Positions 27,792 to 37,736 of a DNA stretch of 64,000 nt are shown piece by piece. Origin of the DNA: Acidobacteriota bacterium (lineage in GTDB: Bacteria; Acidobacteriota; Thermoanaerobaculia; UBA5066); NCBI GenBank assembly GCA_016716715.1, contig JADJVE010000012.1:1-64000 (forward strand), written 5' to 3'. The position numbers and the translations under genes are program-made. Below the pieces are notes generated by a model that was not told where the DNA came from, searched no databases, and was given only the letters and a program-made list of their open reading frames with translations. The first letter of the stretch is position 1. Each line of letters starts with the position of its first letter.

Positions 27792-29183
27792 ATGAACCGC
27801 TGGATCAACCGCTTCGCCGCACTCGCCCTCGTGGGCGTCGTGCTCCTGGTGGCCGCGGCGCCCGCCGCCGCCCAGGGCCTCTGGTACAAGGAGGTCGAGA
27901 AGGACGGCCGGATCTACGTCTTCAACTCGTCCGCGGGCTTCCAGTCCTGGGAGAAGAGCGGCGAGATCGGCAACAAGGCCGTCACGATGATCGGGAACGG
28001 CCCGAACGGGGAAACCGTCGTCGCCGAGAACGAGACCGCGATCGACATGTACAACTTCAAGCACGACCGGCCGGGCTACAACCGGCCGGCGCCGAAGCCG
28101 GCCGCCCCGGCCGCGCCCCCGACCGTCCTGCGCTGGGGCAGCGAGGGCGAGCTGAAGTTCGGCCTGCTCCTCCAGGCGTGGTACGTCACGGACGACTCAC
28201 CGCTTGCGATCCCGACGGGCACCACGACGAGCTCGACGCTCGGAAACTTCGTCGGCGCGAACACGTTCCGTCTGCGGCGCTCCGAGATCAAGCTCAACGG
28301 CAAGGTGAACAAGGACTGGGCCTTCGAGGTCATGTTCGACCCCGCCAAGGCCATCGTGTCCAACGCGGCGGCGACGAACAACAACACGAACGACGCCAAG
28401 ATCCTCCAGGACCTCGCGGTCACGTACACAGGCTTCAAGGGCTGGGAGCTCTCCCTCGGTCAGAAGAAAATCACGATGACTGAAGAGGGCGTCCGCTCCT
28501 CGTCCGAGCTCGATTTCCCCGAGCGCTCGCAGATCGTCCGCGCCGTCTCCGACCGCCGCGAAGCCGGCTTCTTCGTGAAGGGCGACGTCGTCGAGCCCGT
28601 CACGCTCTACGGCTCCATCACGAACGGCACGGCGTCGAACACGCTCGACGACTCGAACGACACGGTCAACATGTGCGGGCGCGTGGACCTCAAGCTCGTC
28701 AAGGGCCTCATCTTCGGCGGCTCGGGCTGCAAGAGCGCCGGCGAGGCCGCGGCGCACACGACCCGCTCGCGCGTCGGCGGGCATGCCCGGTTCAACGGCG
28801 GCGCCGCTTTCCCGCTCGTCGCCGAGGCCGAGTACATCTACGCCCAGGATGGCCAGGCCGGCCCGCCCTCCATCCTGCGCCGCAGCGGCTGGTACGCGCA
28901 GGCGCTCTACACGATCATGGACCGGGTCCAGATCGGCGGGCGGTACGACATCATCACGACGAACCTCGACGCGCAGGACGGCACGAACGGCGTCACGCAG
29001 AAAGACTCGCAGACCAAGACGTGGACGTTCGGCGCCCACTGGCTCCCGCTCGGCCACGACAAGTACAAGAACCTGAGCCTGAAGCTCGACTACTTCATCG
29101 TCCAGCAGGACAACCGCGTCATCAACGGGGCGCTGAGCGACAGCTACAACCAGTTCGTTCTCGCCGCGCAGGTCGCCTTCTAA
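27792..29183 (+). CDS. Phosphate-type outer-membrane porin (OprO/OprP-like)
   Basis: A 463-residue exported protein with a signal peptide (ALALVGVVLLVAAAPAAAQ). An N-terminal extension with a Pro/Ala linker precedes a 16-strand-type barrel. FRLRRSEIKLNGKVNKDWAF and LSLGQKKITMTEEGVRSS match the beginning of the Porin_O_P family, and the last residue is Phe (VLAAQVAF), as is usual for outer-membrane barrels. GGAGGAA at 27781-27787 sets the start. Being divergent from pstS supports a role in phosphate or polyphosphate entry. A strong terminator follows. Confidence 0.85.
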   Translation: MNRWINRFAALALVGVVLLVAAAPAAAQGLWYKEVEKDGRIYVFNSSAGFQSWEKSGEIGNKAVTMIGNGPNGETVVAENETAIDMYNFKHDRPGYNRPAPKPAAPAAPPTVLRWGSEGELKFGLLLQAWYVTDDSPLAIPTGTTTSSTLGNFVGANTFRLRRSEIKLNGKVNKDWAFEVMFDPAKAIVSNAAATNNNTNDAKILQDLAVTYTGFKGWELSLGQKKITMTEEGVRSSSELDFPERSQIVRAVSDRREAGFFVKGDVVEPVTLYGSITNGTASNTLDDSNDTVNMCGRVDLKLVKGLIFGGSGCKSAGEAAAHTTRSRVGGHARFNGGAAFPLVAEAEYIYAQDGQAGPPSILRRSGWYAQALYTIMDRVQIGGRYDIITTNLDAQDGTNGVTQKDSQTKTWTFGAHWLPLGHDKYKNLSLKLDYFIVQQDNRVINGALSDSYNQFVLAAQVAF

Positions 29184-29232
29184 GAGCCAACACCGCGGCG
29201 CGCCTCGCAACCGCGCCGCCTCCTCCTTGAAT

Positions 29233-29261
29233 GCCCCCGGGCGATCCCGGGGGCTTTTTTT
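29233..29261 (+). terminator. Intrinsic terminator of the porin gene
   Basis: GCCCCCGGG at 29233-29241 and CCCGGGGGC at 29246-29254 form a perfect 9-bp stem with loop CGAT, followed by seven T. It lies 50 bases after the porin stop. Confidence 0.95.
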
Positions 29262-29387
29262 CTGCATACTCGGAAGCGGGCGCGCCATGGACACCACTCA
29301 GTCCAGCCGGTCGCGTTCGTACCGGATGGCTGCAACGTCCACACGCGCCCTGAACTACATCTTCATCGGCGCCTGCGAGCATCGGAA

Positions 29388-30049
29388 ATGTTCGCCGCCT
29401 TCCCGCTTGGCCTCGCGTGCGGGTTCGTCGGCGCCATTCCTCCCGGCCCCATCGGCATCACGTGCCTGCGCCGAAGCCTGCTCGGCGAAAGACGTCAGGC
29501 CTACCACGTTGCGCTCGGAGGCGCGAGCGTGGACCTCCTCACGTGTGCGCTCATGGCTTCGGAGTCGGCTGGGTGATCGAGAAGGTCGTCACGAGCCCCT
29601 GGGTTCGCGGACCCCTCGCTCTCTTTCTCGTCGCTTCCGGAGTCAAGCTTCTCGTGGACTGTCGGGGGGCATCCCGCGAGGGCGATGGCGCCCGGGCGCG
29701 AGCATCGGCTGCGCCATCCGGGGCGACCGCGAGGGCCGGCGTGGCGAGTCTGCCGTTTCTGACCGGGTTCCTACAGGGCGCGGCGAATCCGGGCCCGTTC
29801 GTCAACTGGACGCTGTTCATCTCTTTTCTCATCGGTCACCGGCTCCTCGACCCGTCGCCGGCAGGAGCCGGGGGATTCGCGGTGGGCGTGGGGCTCGGCG
29901 TCTTTTCGTGGTTCACGCTCCTCATCAGGGCGGCGCACCGATTGAAAGACCGCTCCGGCCTCTGGGTCGCACGCTCTACGATCGTCGCGGGCGCGTTCCT
30001 CCTGGCAACCGGGCTCTATTTCGGTTGGCGGTCGTTCGCGTCCGCGTAG
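29388..30049 (+). pseudogene. LysE-family amino-acid exporter, one frame break
   Basis: The first part (MFAAFPLGLACGFVGAIPPG, then GPIGITCLRRSLLGERR) is the LysE/RhtB N-terminus with the conserved Pro-Gly-Pro. The frame stops early, but continues one frame over from about 29558 (FGVGWVIEKV) through further membrane helices (FLQGAANPGPFVNWTLFISF) to the end. One base inserted or missing near 29557-29562 would restore about 220 residues. No ribosome site is obvious. Pseudogene or sequence error cannot be told apart. Confidence 0.65.
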
Positions 30050-30356
30050 GCCCTTTCCTGCCCGTCATAGACCCCGGTTCCATGAAGACAAAGGCACTCA
30101 CACTGAGGGTGCCTCGTCGACGCAAGGCAGTTCGCCCTTGCTTCGACACGCATCCTCGGTTCCGTCGTCGTCGGCACCCAACTAGCCGCCGCGGTGGCTC
30201 TGCTGGCAAGGCCGCGCGGCCTGATTGAGGCCGAGCCTTCATCGAATCTTTACATCGAACTCAGATTGACTTTGCGGTGCGCCAGCAATTAGTTTGCGGC
30301 TGCAACCGGATCTCAATCTCTTTCTTTCGAAGAGATCTTTCGCAGGAGGAATTCGA
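30050..30356. other. 307-base gap before the TonB receptor gene
   Basis: No gene is visible. It holds a 6-bp stem AGGCAC/GTGCCT (30092-30114), the GAATCTTTACA element (30244-30254) and a TTGACT hexamer at about 30266-30271 that could be a -35 site, with only a poor -10 partner. Confidence 0.5.
30243..30265 (+). promoter_or_regulatory. Candidate Pho box in front of the TonB receptor gene
   Basis: CTTTACA-tcga-ACTCAGA repeats the first half of the porin element exactly, and lies about 100 bases before the receptor ATG. The second half is weak. It is assigned only because the porin, pstS and this gene lie side by side. Confidence 0.35.
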
Positions 30357-33353
30357 ATGACGCCTTCACCGCGTAGCGTTCTCCGTGTAGTCGTCCTCGT
30401 CCTCGCGGCCGCAACGGCCGGCGGCGCTCTGGCCCAGTCCCAGGCCACGACGGGCGTGATCGAAGGCATCGTGTCCGACTCCGGGGGCGCCCCACTGCCC
30501 GGAGTGGCAGTTGCGATCCGGAACACGGCGACGAACTTCGAGAAGACGACCGTCACCGGCTCGGACGGCCGCTTCCGGGGCCTCGCGCTCCCGCTCGGGC
30601 CCTACCGCGTCACGGCGACGCTGAAGGGCTTTGCGACGCTCGTGCGTGAGGGCCTCGACCTCGGCGTCGGCCAGACGATCAACCTCACGCTCCCGCTCAC
30701 GCTCTCCCAGAAGGCCGAGGCCATCACCGTGACGGCCGCGGCGCCGGTCATCGAGACGGCGCGCACGGAAGGCTCCGTGCAGATCGGCACGGAGGCGATC
30801 AAGGGCCTCCCGAGCAACGGCCGCAACTTCCTCGACTTCACGAAGCTGACGCCCGGCGTCTCGATCGTGCAGGGTCCCGACGGCGACGAGCTGACCGTCA
30901 ACGGCCAGAAGGGCATCCAGAACAACGTCTCCGTCGACGGGGCCGACTTCAACAACCCGTTCTTCGGCGAGCAGCGCGGCGGCCAGCGGCCGGCCTTCAC
31001 GTTCAACATGGACGCGGTGAAGGAGGTCGTCGTCGTCTCGGACGGCGCGAACGCCGAGTTCGGCCGCGCGTCCGCGGGCTTCGTGAACGTCGTGACGAAG
31101 TCCGGCACGAACGAGATCCACGGAAGCGTCCACGGCTTCTACAAGGACCAGGGCCTCTCGTCGGCGGCCGTGAAGGCGGACGGCTCCTCGGCCGAGAAGT
31201 ACGACTTCAGCCAGCTGCAGACCGGCTTCACGCTCGGCGGGCCGTTCATCAAGGACAAGCTCTTCTTCTTCACGGCCTTCGACTACCAGAAGGGCAAGTC
31301 GACGAAGCAGACGGACCCGACCCGCATCGACCCGGCGCTCGTGTCGTACTTTGCGTCGGTCGGGGCGCCCGGCCAGAACGGCCCATCGACCGCACGAACG
31401 ACGCCCGCGTCTTCCTCGGGAAGATCGACTGGGCGATCAACGACAAGCACCTCGCTACCGTCCGGTACAACTACACGTGGTCCGAGCAGGAGAACGGCAC
31501 GTTCGACGTCGACCCGTGGGCGACGAGCTCGAACGCGATCGAGCAGGACAACTCGAACTCCGTGACCGGCGCGCTCCAGTCCACCCTCACGAACTCGACT
31601 CCTCAACGAGTTCCGGTTCCAGTGGGCGCGCGAGGACCGGCCGCGGCCTTACGACGGCCCGCAGGTTCCCGGCGGCGGCCGGCCGTTCCCGGACACGGGG
31701 GTCGACTTCGTGAACGGATACCGTTTCGGCCAGCCGTTCTTCATTCCGGTCGACTACTACGACACGCGCCTGCAGTTCAACGAGATCCTGACGTACATCA
31801 CGGGCAACCACACGATCAAGGGCGGCCTCGAGTACAACAGGACGAACGCGACGCAGACGTTCCGCGGGTTCGGGAACGGCCGCATCATCTTCGGCTCCGT
31901 GCAGGGGTTCATCAACTTCACGAAGAACAGCAAGTACGTCGAGTGCTCGAACGGCACGTCGAACAACACGGGGAACTGCCCGGCGGGCACCTCGATCACC
32001 GGCCCCGTCGCCCTCTACCTCCAGCACGTGCCCGGCCCCGGCCTCACGATCGACCAGGCGGGGACGCAGAGCATCGTCCAGGAGGAGCCCGCGGTCTTCA
32101 TCCAGGACAAGTGGCAGCCGCTCCCCAACCTCACGATCAGCTTCGGCCTGCGCTGGGAAGCGCAGATCGAGCCCGACCCGATCACGCCGCCGGAGTCGGT
32201 CTTCTTCGCGCCGTTCATCGGGAAGACGTCGTACGGGCAGGAATTCCCGTCCGACGGGACGATCCCCTCCGACTACGCGATGTGGCAGCCGCGCCTCGGC
32301 ATCACCTGGGACCCGACGAAGGACGGCAAGACTCTCGTCCGCGCGAACGGCGGAATCTTCGCGGCGCGCGTCCCGGGCCTGAACCTCGCCTCGACGCGGT
32401 CCACGAACGGCAGCCTCGGCTACGACGTTTACCGGGACAGCTCGCTGACGAACATTCTCGGGCCGGTGCCGGCCTATCCGAGCATCATCCCGCTCTCTTC
32501 GCTCCCGTCGACGCCGTTCCAGCCCGGCGTCTACGTCTACAGCAAGGACTTCTCGAACCCCCGGACGTATTCGGCCAGCCTCGCTGTCGAGCGCGAGGTG
32601 GCGAAGGACGTCGCCGTGTCCCTCCGGTACAACTACGCGCACACGGTCAACATCGCGCGCTTCATCAACCGCAACGATCCCCTGCTCGGGAACGGCTCGG
32701 TCGGCCCGTGGACGACCGGGCTCGCCGGCGGGAACGGCCTCGGTTCGCTCACGACGGTGGAATCGACGGGCCACAGCGTCTACAACGGGATCACGCTCGG
32801 CCTGGTCAAGCGCTACACGAACAACTTCGAGTTCCAGGCCTTCTATACGCTGTCGTGGGACAAGTCGGACGACGACAACGAGCGCGACCCGTTCTCGTAC
32901 CGGTACGCGAAGGTCACGAACCTCGGCCCGGAGTACGGGTATTCCGACCGCGACCAGCGCCACCGGTTCAACGCCTACGTCCTCTGGCAGGCGCCGTTCG
33001 CGATCAACGTGAACGGAAGCTGGCAGTACCGCTCGGCTCAGCCGCTGTCCCTCACGTCCACCGGCGCCGTCGCGAACACGCCCCAGGACCGCATCAACCC
33101 GGACGGCAGCGTGACGGAGCGAAACCTCGGCCGTAAGGACAATCAGTTCAATTCGTTCAATCTCCGCATCTCGAAAGTCTTCATGGCGGGCAACGTGCAG
33201 ATCGAGCCCATCTTCGAGGTCTTCAACCTGTTCAACAGCAAGAACCTCAGGAATCCCGGGTCGACGTCCCTGCTCTTCAACTTCGACGGGACGGTGCAGA
33301 GCGGCCTCGGCGACCCGCGGCAGGCGCAGTTCGGGGTTCGAGTCGTCTTCTAG
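30357..33353 (+). CDS. Oar-like TonB-dependent outer-membrane receptor (two compensating indels)
   Basis: About 998 residues. A signal peptide is followed by a carboxypeptidase-regulatory-like domain (GVIEGIVSDSGGAPLPGVAV), a plug (GLPSNGRNFLDFTKLTPGVS, VSVDGADFNNPFFGEQRGGQ, FVNVVTKSGTNEIHGSVHGF) and a long barrel ending VRVVF. Between about 31383 and 31598 the good sequence is in another frame: one C seems missing in GGCCCATCG and one extra A is present at 31598, after which the frame is restored. AGGAGGA at 30344-30350 sets the start. Such receptors are abundant in Acidobacteriota and import siderophores, saccharides or other large ligands; the ligand here is unknown. Confidence 0.88.
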
Positions 33354-33364
33354 CCCCCAACCAT

Positions 33365-33406
33365 CGGCGGGGCGCGGGCCGTGAGCCGCGCTCCGCCGCA
33401 TTTTTT
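33365..33406 (+). terminator. Intrinsic terminator of the TonB receptor gene
   Basis: Positions 33365-33377 pair with 33386-33398 in a 13-bp GC stem with one G-U pair and an 8-base loop, followed by CA and six T. Confidence 0.92.
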
Positions 33407-33412
33407 CGGAGA

Positions 33413-33910
33413 TCAGGGCGTGAAGCGTTCGGAGACGGGGAGAGCCGTCTCGCGGTCCACGCCCGTGAGCTCGACGGACGCGACTTTCGGGAGAAGGCCG
33501 CCCGTTGCGGTCACGTAGACGCGGCGGAGGATCACGGTACGGCCGTCGACTTCGGCCGTGACGAACGGGCAGCCGGTCCCCGCATGGAGGACGAGCGGCC
33601 GGGTCGGCAGCGCCCGGACCTTCACGCGCCACGCATCGGTTTGTCCGATCGCCGTGACGTCGATGCCGTAGGCCCTGATCCGCTCGACGAAGTTGAGGCC
33701 CTCGCGGCGGCCGTCCTGCGCGTCGAGCCGCCACGTGGCGGTCAGGGGCTTCTCGGGGTCCAGCGTGCCGTCGGCCCTGAAATGCGCCTCGTAGAGGACG
33801 ACGTTCGCGTTGAGGCTCCGCGCGATCACGAACAGCGGGCCGCACGTCTCGTCCGCGCGGGCGGGCGAGGCGGCGAGGAACGCGAGCAGGAGAGCAAGGA
33901 GCGCCTTCAC
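33413..33910 (-). CDS. Secreted DUF4833-like protein
   Basis: A 165-residue protein starting at GTG 33910 with a signal peptide (ALLALLLAFLAASPARA). ANVVLYEAHFRADGTLDPEK, ATWRLDAQDG and NFVERIRAYGIDVTAI resemble DUF4833 proteins, which are small exported proteins of unknown function. It is divergent from the cNMP-binding gene, and the 54-base gap must hold both promoters. Confidence 0.7.
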   Translation of the reverse strand: MKALLALLLAFLAASPARADETCGPLFVIARSLNANVVLYEAHFRADGTLDPEKPLTATWRLDAQDGRREGLNFVERIRAYGIDVTAIGQTDAWRVKVRALPTRPLVLHAGTGCPFVTAEVDGRTVILRRVYVTATGGLLPKVASVELTGVDRETALPVSERFTP

Positions 33911-33964
33911 ACGGATCTCACAGGGATCCCCGACATTCTAGGCATGATGGGAGGACGAGCGGCG

Positions 33965-34327
33965 ATGAGCGAGACGATCGACCTGTTCCGCAACGCGGAG
34001 GAAACCGAAACGCATCCGGCCGGCCACGTGATTTTTGAGGAGGGAGACCCCGGGCACGCGATGTACGCGGTGCAGGCCGGCGAGGTCGACCTCGTCGTGC
34101 ACGGCAACGTCGTCGAGACGGTCGGGGCCGGCGGGATCTTCGGCGAGATGTCGCTTCTGCTCGAGGGACACCGCCGCAGCGCCACGGCGGTCGCGAAGAC
34201 CGACTGCCGGTTGGCTCCCGTGACGGAGCGGCGGTTCAACTTCCTCGTTCAACAGACCCCGATGTTCGCTCTCCAGGTCATGCGGATCATCGCGGGGCGC
34301 CTGATGCGGATGGACGCGCGGCTCTAA
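33965..34327 (+). CDS. Stand-alone cyclic-nucleotide-binding domain protein
   Basis: A 120-residue protein that is only a CRP-type cNMP-binding beta-barrel: VIFEEGDPGHAMYAVQAGEV, then GAGGIFGEMSLLLEGHRRSA, where the FGEMSLL plus RRSA phosphate-binding cassette is complete. No DNA-binding domain follows. ATG 33965 is chosen because GGAGG lies 10 bases upstream; ATGs at 33944 and 33947 are alternatives. It probably acts by protein contact. The gene overlaps the convergent GT21 gene by four bases. Confidence 0.88.
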   Translation: MSETIDLFRNAEETETHPAGHVIFEEGDPGHAMYAVQAGEVDLVVHGNVVETVGAGGIFGEMSLLLEGHRRSATAVAKTDCRLAPVTERRFNFLVQQTPMFALQVMRIIAGRLMRMDARL

Positions 34328-35529
34328 ACAGCCCGGGAGGGCAGGAGGAGCGTCCCGGGGCCGAGTCGCGCCCGGTGGCCCTGCCAGTCGACCTCTTTCG
34401 AGAGGTATGGCGCGACCTGCGTGAAGAGCTGGAGGACGTCCTTGACCGGCAGGAGCAGGAGCTGCCCGGCGGAGTGATCCGCGTGCGTCGCCTGTGCAAG
34501 GGCGAAGCCCTGCAGGAGGCGGAGAAGGAGGAGGGCGCCTGCGAGGAGAGCCGCGGGGGTGAGGGCTCGCGGGGCGAGAAGGGCGGCGGCCGCGCAGGCG
34601 AGGAGGGCGATCGGGAACGGGTTCAGCAGGAGCTCGCCCGTGTACGTGAGCTTCGAGAAGGCGAAGCGGATCTTGCCCCAGCGCACCTGGCGCGCAAGGG
34701 CGCGTTCGAGGGGCCGGTGCGTCGTGACGTTCCGGACGACGACCGGGCTGAGAGCGACCTTCAGCCCCGCATCGCGCACGGCGCAGCCGATCGCCTGGTC
34801 CTCGGCGAGGACGTCGACGAACGCCGCGAAGCCGCCGATGGCGTCGAGGGCGCGGCGGGAGAGCGCCATCGACTTGCCGACGACGCACGGCACGCCGCCG
34901 AACTCGGCGATGACCGCGCCCGGCAGGACGAACGTCAGGAGGTGCAGGCTTTCGACGACCGCGCCGAACGAGCGGGCCTCCGACCCCGTGAAGAGGCTCG
35001 AAACGCAGCCGACCTCCGGGTCGTCGAACGCCGCGGCGATCCTCGCGACGTCGCCGGGATGGACGCGGACGTTGGAATCCGACACGAGGAGGATCTCGCC
35101 GCGGGCCTCGCGCGAGGCGGCGACGAGGCGGTCGACCTTGGGGTTCGCGAGGGCGACGCCCGTCCCGCCGCCGACGACGAGGCGGAAGGCCGTCGCCGGG
35201 AAGCGCCGGATGACCTTGCGCGCGACCGCCACGGCGGGGTCGTCCGCGCGGGCCGCCGACAAGATCACTTCGTACGAGACGCCCGTCAGCGAGGCGAACG
35301 ACGCGAGGTTCTGTTCGAGGCCGTCGTCAAGCCCGCACAGCGGCTTGAGAACCGAGACCCGGGGCGTCGCCGTGGAACCGTCCGGCCGGAAAGCGCTCGC
35401 GGCCCGCTCCCGCGGGCCCGGCGCGAAAGGGCGCTTTCTCCCGAGAAAACGCAGGACGAGGCCGGTCTGGAACGTCGTCATGAGGCCGCCCGCGGCGGCG
35501 AGGACGAGGAGGGCGAGCGTGAGCGTCAT
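34324..35529 (-). CDS. GT21-family glycosyltransferase (ceramide glucosyltransferase/HpnI-like)
   Basis: A 401-residue membrane-bound enzyme. One N-terminal helix precedes a GT2-fold domain with PRVSVLKPLCGLDDGLEQNL, LLVSDSNVRV (D2), VDVLAEDQAIG (D3) and RQVRWGK ((Q/R)XXRW), then about three C-terminal helices. This is the layout of GT21 enzymes that glycosylate sphingolipids or hopanoids (HpnI). No other hopanoid gene is in view, so the acceptor is open. It is seven bases behind the PHP gene, with GAGG overlapping that stop. Confidence 0.85.
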   Translation of the reverse strand: MTLTLALLVLAAAGGLMTTFQTGLVLRFLGRKRPFAPGPRERAASAFRPDGSTATPRVSVLKPLCGLDDGLEQNLASFASLTGVSYEVILSAARADDPAVAVARKVIRRFPATAFRLVVGGGTGVALANPKVDRLVAASREARGEILLVSDSNVRVHPGDVARIAAAFDDPEVGCVSSLFTGSEARSFGAVVESLHLLTFVLPGAVIAEFGGVPCVVGKSMALSRRALDAIGGFAAFVDVLAEDQAIGCAVRDAGLKVALSPVVVRNVTTHRPLERALARQVRWGKIRFAFSKLTYTGELLLNPFPIALLACAAAALLAPRALTPAALLAGALLLLRLLQGFALAQATHADHSAGQLLLLPVKDVLQLFTQVAPYLSKEVDWQGHRARLGPGTLLLPSRAV

Positions 35530-35536
35530 GGCGTCC

Positions 35537-36316
35537 TCACGCGGCCGCCGGGTGAATGAAGCCGGGAATCACGGTGCAGGGTTCGAGGGGCTGGGTCTCA
35601 CTCGGAGTGCGTACGGCCTTCGGTGCCGGAGCGAGGAGGCGGGTCACCCCGAGGCCGAGGCCCGAGCGCAGCGTCGCGACGACGGCTTCGGGAGTCTTCT
35701 CGCACTGCATGAGCGTCTTCCAGGCCCAGAGGTGGGGCGTGTCGTGGAAGTCGCTGTTCCCGAGGTACGGGAGGCGCGCGCGGGAGACCTGCGGGAAGAG
35801 GTCCCAGCGGCAGGCGAGCTCCCAGAGGTCGACGAGCTCGGCGACCTCCTTGCGGCGGTTCCAGAGGTAGTACGTGTTCGCGAACCAGTCCGACTGCTCG
35901 TTCGGGTGGCAGGCCACGGTGATCGCGCCGGCCTCCCGCGCCCGCGTGAGCATCTCCTCGACGGGCCCGTCGGCGGAGACGAAGCGGTCGAGGTTCAGGG
36001 CGAGGGCGTGGGCCGAACGCCTGCCCGTGAGCGCGTTGCGCGTGAGCTCGACGCCGGGGAGGACGACCATGCGGTACTCGTCCCAGGCCCTTTTCGTCTC
36101 GCGTTCGATCTCGGCCCGGTACGCGTCCCAGTTGTCCTTCGTGATCGAGAGCCTGCAGGAGTGGGCGATCTTTCCGAGAAGGGAGTCCTCGTTGACGACG
36201 TGGTCCGTGATGGCGATGGCGTCGTGGCCCGTGCGTCCGAACGCGTCGACGATCTCCGGGATGGCGAGCCGCCCGTCCGACCAGGTGGAGTGGATGTGGA
36301 AGTCGGCCAGGAGCAT
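35537..36316 (-). CDS. PHP-domain metal-dependent phosphoesterase
   Basis: A 259-residue protein with the PHP metal ligands in order: DFHIHSTWSDG, IAITDHVV, VLPGVELTR, ACHPNEQS and GNSDFHD. Its start has GGAGGGCC upstream. PHP proteins hydrolyse phosphoesters with several bound metal ions; the substrate is not predictable. It is the first gene of a two-gene unit with the GT21 glycosyltransferase. Confidence 0.88.
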   Translation of the reverse strand: MLLADFHIHSTWSDGRLAIPEIVDAFGRTGHDAIAITDHVVNEDSLLGKIAHSCRLSITKDNWDAYRAEIERETKRAWDEYRMVVLPGVELTRNALTGRRSAHALALNLDRFVSADGPVEEMLTRAREAGAITVACHPNEQSDWFANTYYLWNRRKEVAELVDLWELACRWDLFPQVSRARLPYLGNSDFHDTPHLWAWKTLMQCEKTPEAVVATLRSGLGLGVTRLLAPAPKAVRTPSETQPLEPCTVIPGFIHPAAA

Positions 36317-36388
36317 GAGGTGGCCCTCCTGCCCGCGGAAGATGGGGCCCGGAGGTGCGGGGCGAGTGAATCGCCCGTTTGGCTCCTG

Positions 36389-37699
36389 TTAAATGTGCAC
36401 TGGTTTCTGTGCATGCTCCTTCGGCAAGCCCTGTTCGAGGAACGCCTTGCCGGTTTCCCGGAAAACGGCCACCGAGGGCCGGGGCCGGCGCTCCAGCGTC
36501 TCGCGGTCGACAGCATAGAGGCCGAACTTCGGGCCGTAGCCGTCCAGCCACTCGAAGTTGTCGACGAGCGACCAGTGGAGGTATCCCGCGACCCTCACGC
36601 CCGCACGCTCGGCCTCGAGGAGCGCCGCGACGTGGTCCCGGAGAAACCCTGGTCGCCGGGCGTCGTCGCCGTCCGCGAGGCCGTTCTCCGTCACGAGGAC
36701 GGGCAGGCCGAGCGCGCCGGCCTCGGCGAGAAGCGGCCCGAAGGATTCGGGCGAGATCTCCCAGCCGTTGTCGGTCAGGCCGCGCGCGCGCGGGTCGCGG
36801 TAGGCGAACCGCGAGAGGACGCGCGTCGGCGCGGGGCACTCCACGTGGAGGCGCGAGTAGTAGTTGACGCCGACGAAGTCGAGCGATCCCCGAAGCGACG
36901 GGAGGCGGCCGTGGAGGCGCGTGAAGGGCGGGATCCAGAGGTCCCACGTCCCCGTCCGGAACGCCTCCAGGAAGGACCTGTTGTAGAGGCGGCGCGCGTG
37001 GGCGGCGAGGAGCCGGTCGAGAATCCACCTCGGACGCGACGGGACGAAGTCCATCATGTTGTGCGCGAGGCCGACCGCGGCGCCGGAGTCGACGTCCTTC
37101 AGCACGGCTGCCGCCGCCGCGTGCGCCGCGTAGAGGTTTCCGAGGGCCAGCCCGGCCGCGCGGCCGTCCGCGAGCCCCGGCGGAATCTGCCCGTCGAGGA
37201 ACCCGCCGAGCAGCAGGACGAGCGGCTCGTTGAGCGTGACCCAGATCCGGACCCGGGGTGCGAGCGCCTCGGCGACGCGCCGGGCGAAGCGCGCAAAGGC
37301 CTCGACCGCGGCGGGAGACGTCCACGGCGTCTCCGCGTGGAACCACGCGGGATGCGTGTAGTGATGCAGCGTGACGATGGGTTCGAGGCCGCGGGCAAGG
37401 AGCCGTTCCACGAAGCGGCCGTACCGCGCGAGTGCGGCGGCGTCGTACGTTCCGCGCGAGGGCTCGACGCGGCTCCACGAGACCGAGAACCGGAACGCGT
37501 TCGCGCCGGCGTCCGCCGCGAGGTCGGCGTCCTCCTCGTAGCGCTCCCACGAGCCCGCCGCGCGGCCGCAGGGGCCGCCCTTCGTCCGGGCCGCGGCCTC
37601 CCAAGCCGTCCAGTCGCAGGAATCCCCGCCCTCGACCTGGTAATGCGAGACGGCCACGCCCCAGAGGCGCGGCCGGTCCTTCGGCGGGAACACACGCAT
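36389..37699 (-). CDS. GH1 beta-glucosidase-like glycoside hydrolase
   Basis: A 436-residue TIM-barrel enzyme. The acid/base Glu is in VTLNEPLVLL near residue 158 and the nucleophile Glu in VLVTENGLAD near 336. FRFSVSWSRVEPSRGTYD and GYLHWSLVDNFEWLDGYGPK are standard GH1 segments. No signal peptide is seen, so it acts in the cytoplasm on short beta-glycosides. Its length fits the family. The gene is divergent from the Ppx/GppA gene with only 37 bases between starts. Confidence 0.93.
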   Translation of the reverse strand: MRVFPPKDRPRLWGVAVSHYQVEGGDSCDWTAWEAAARTKGGPCGRAAGSWERYEEDADLAADAGANAFRFSVSWSRVEPSRGTYDAAALARYGRFVERLLARGLEPIVTLHHYTHPAWFHAETPWTSPAAVEAFARFARRVAEALAPRVRIWVTLNEPLVLLLGGFLDGQIPPGLADGRAAGLALGNLYAAHAAAAAVLKDVDSGAAVGLAHNMMDFVPSRPRWILDRLLAAHARRLYNRSFLEAFRTGTWDLWIPPFTRLHGRLPSLRGSLDFVGVNYYSRLHVECPAPTRVLSRFAYRDPRARGLTDNGWEISPESFGPLLAEAGALGLPVLVTENGLADGDDARRPGFLRDHVAALLEAERAGVRVAGYLHWSLVDNFEWLDGYGPKFGLYAVDRETLERRPRPSVAVFRETGKAFLEQGLPKEHAQKPVHI

Positions 37700-37736
37700 C
37701 TTCAAACGGAGATTACAGAAGCTGCGATAAGGTTCC

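Noticed and set aside
29227..30228. Open frame of 333 codons over the LysE-like gene
   Set aside because: It lies in a different frame from the recognisable LysE segments and begins inside the porin terminator.
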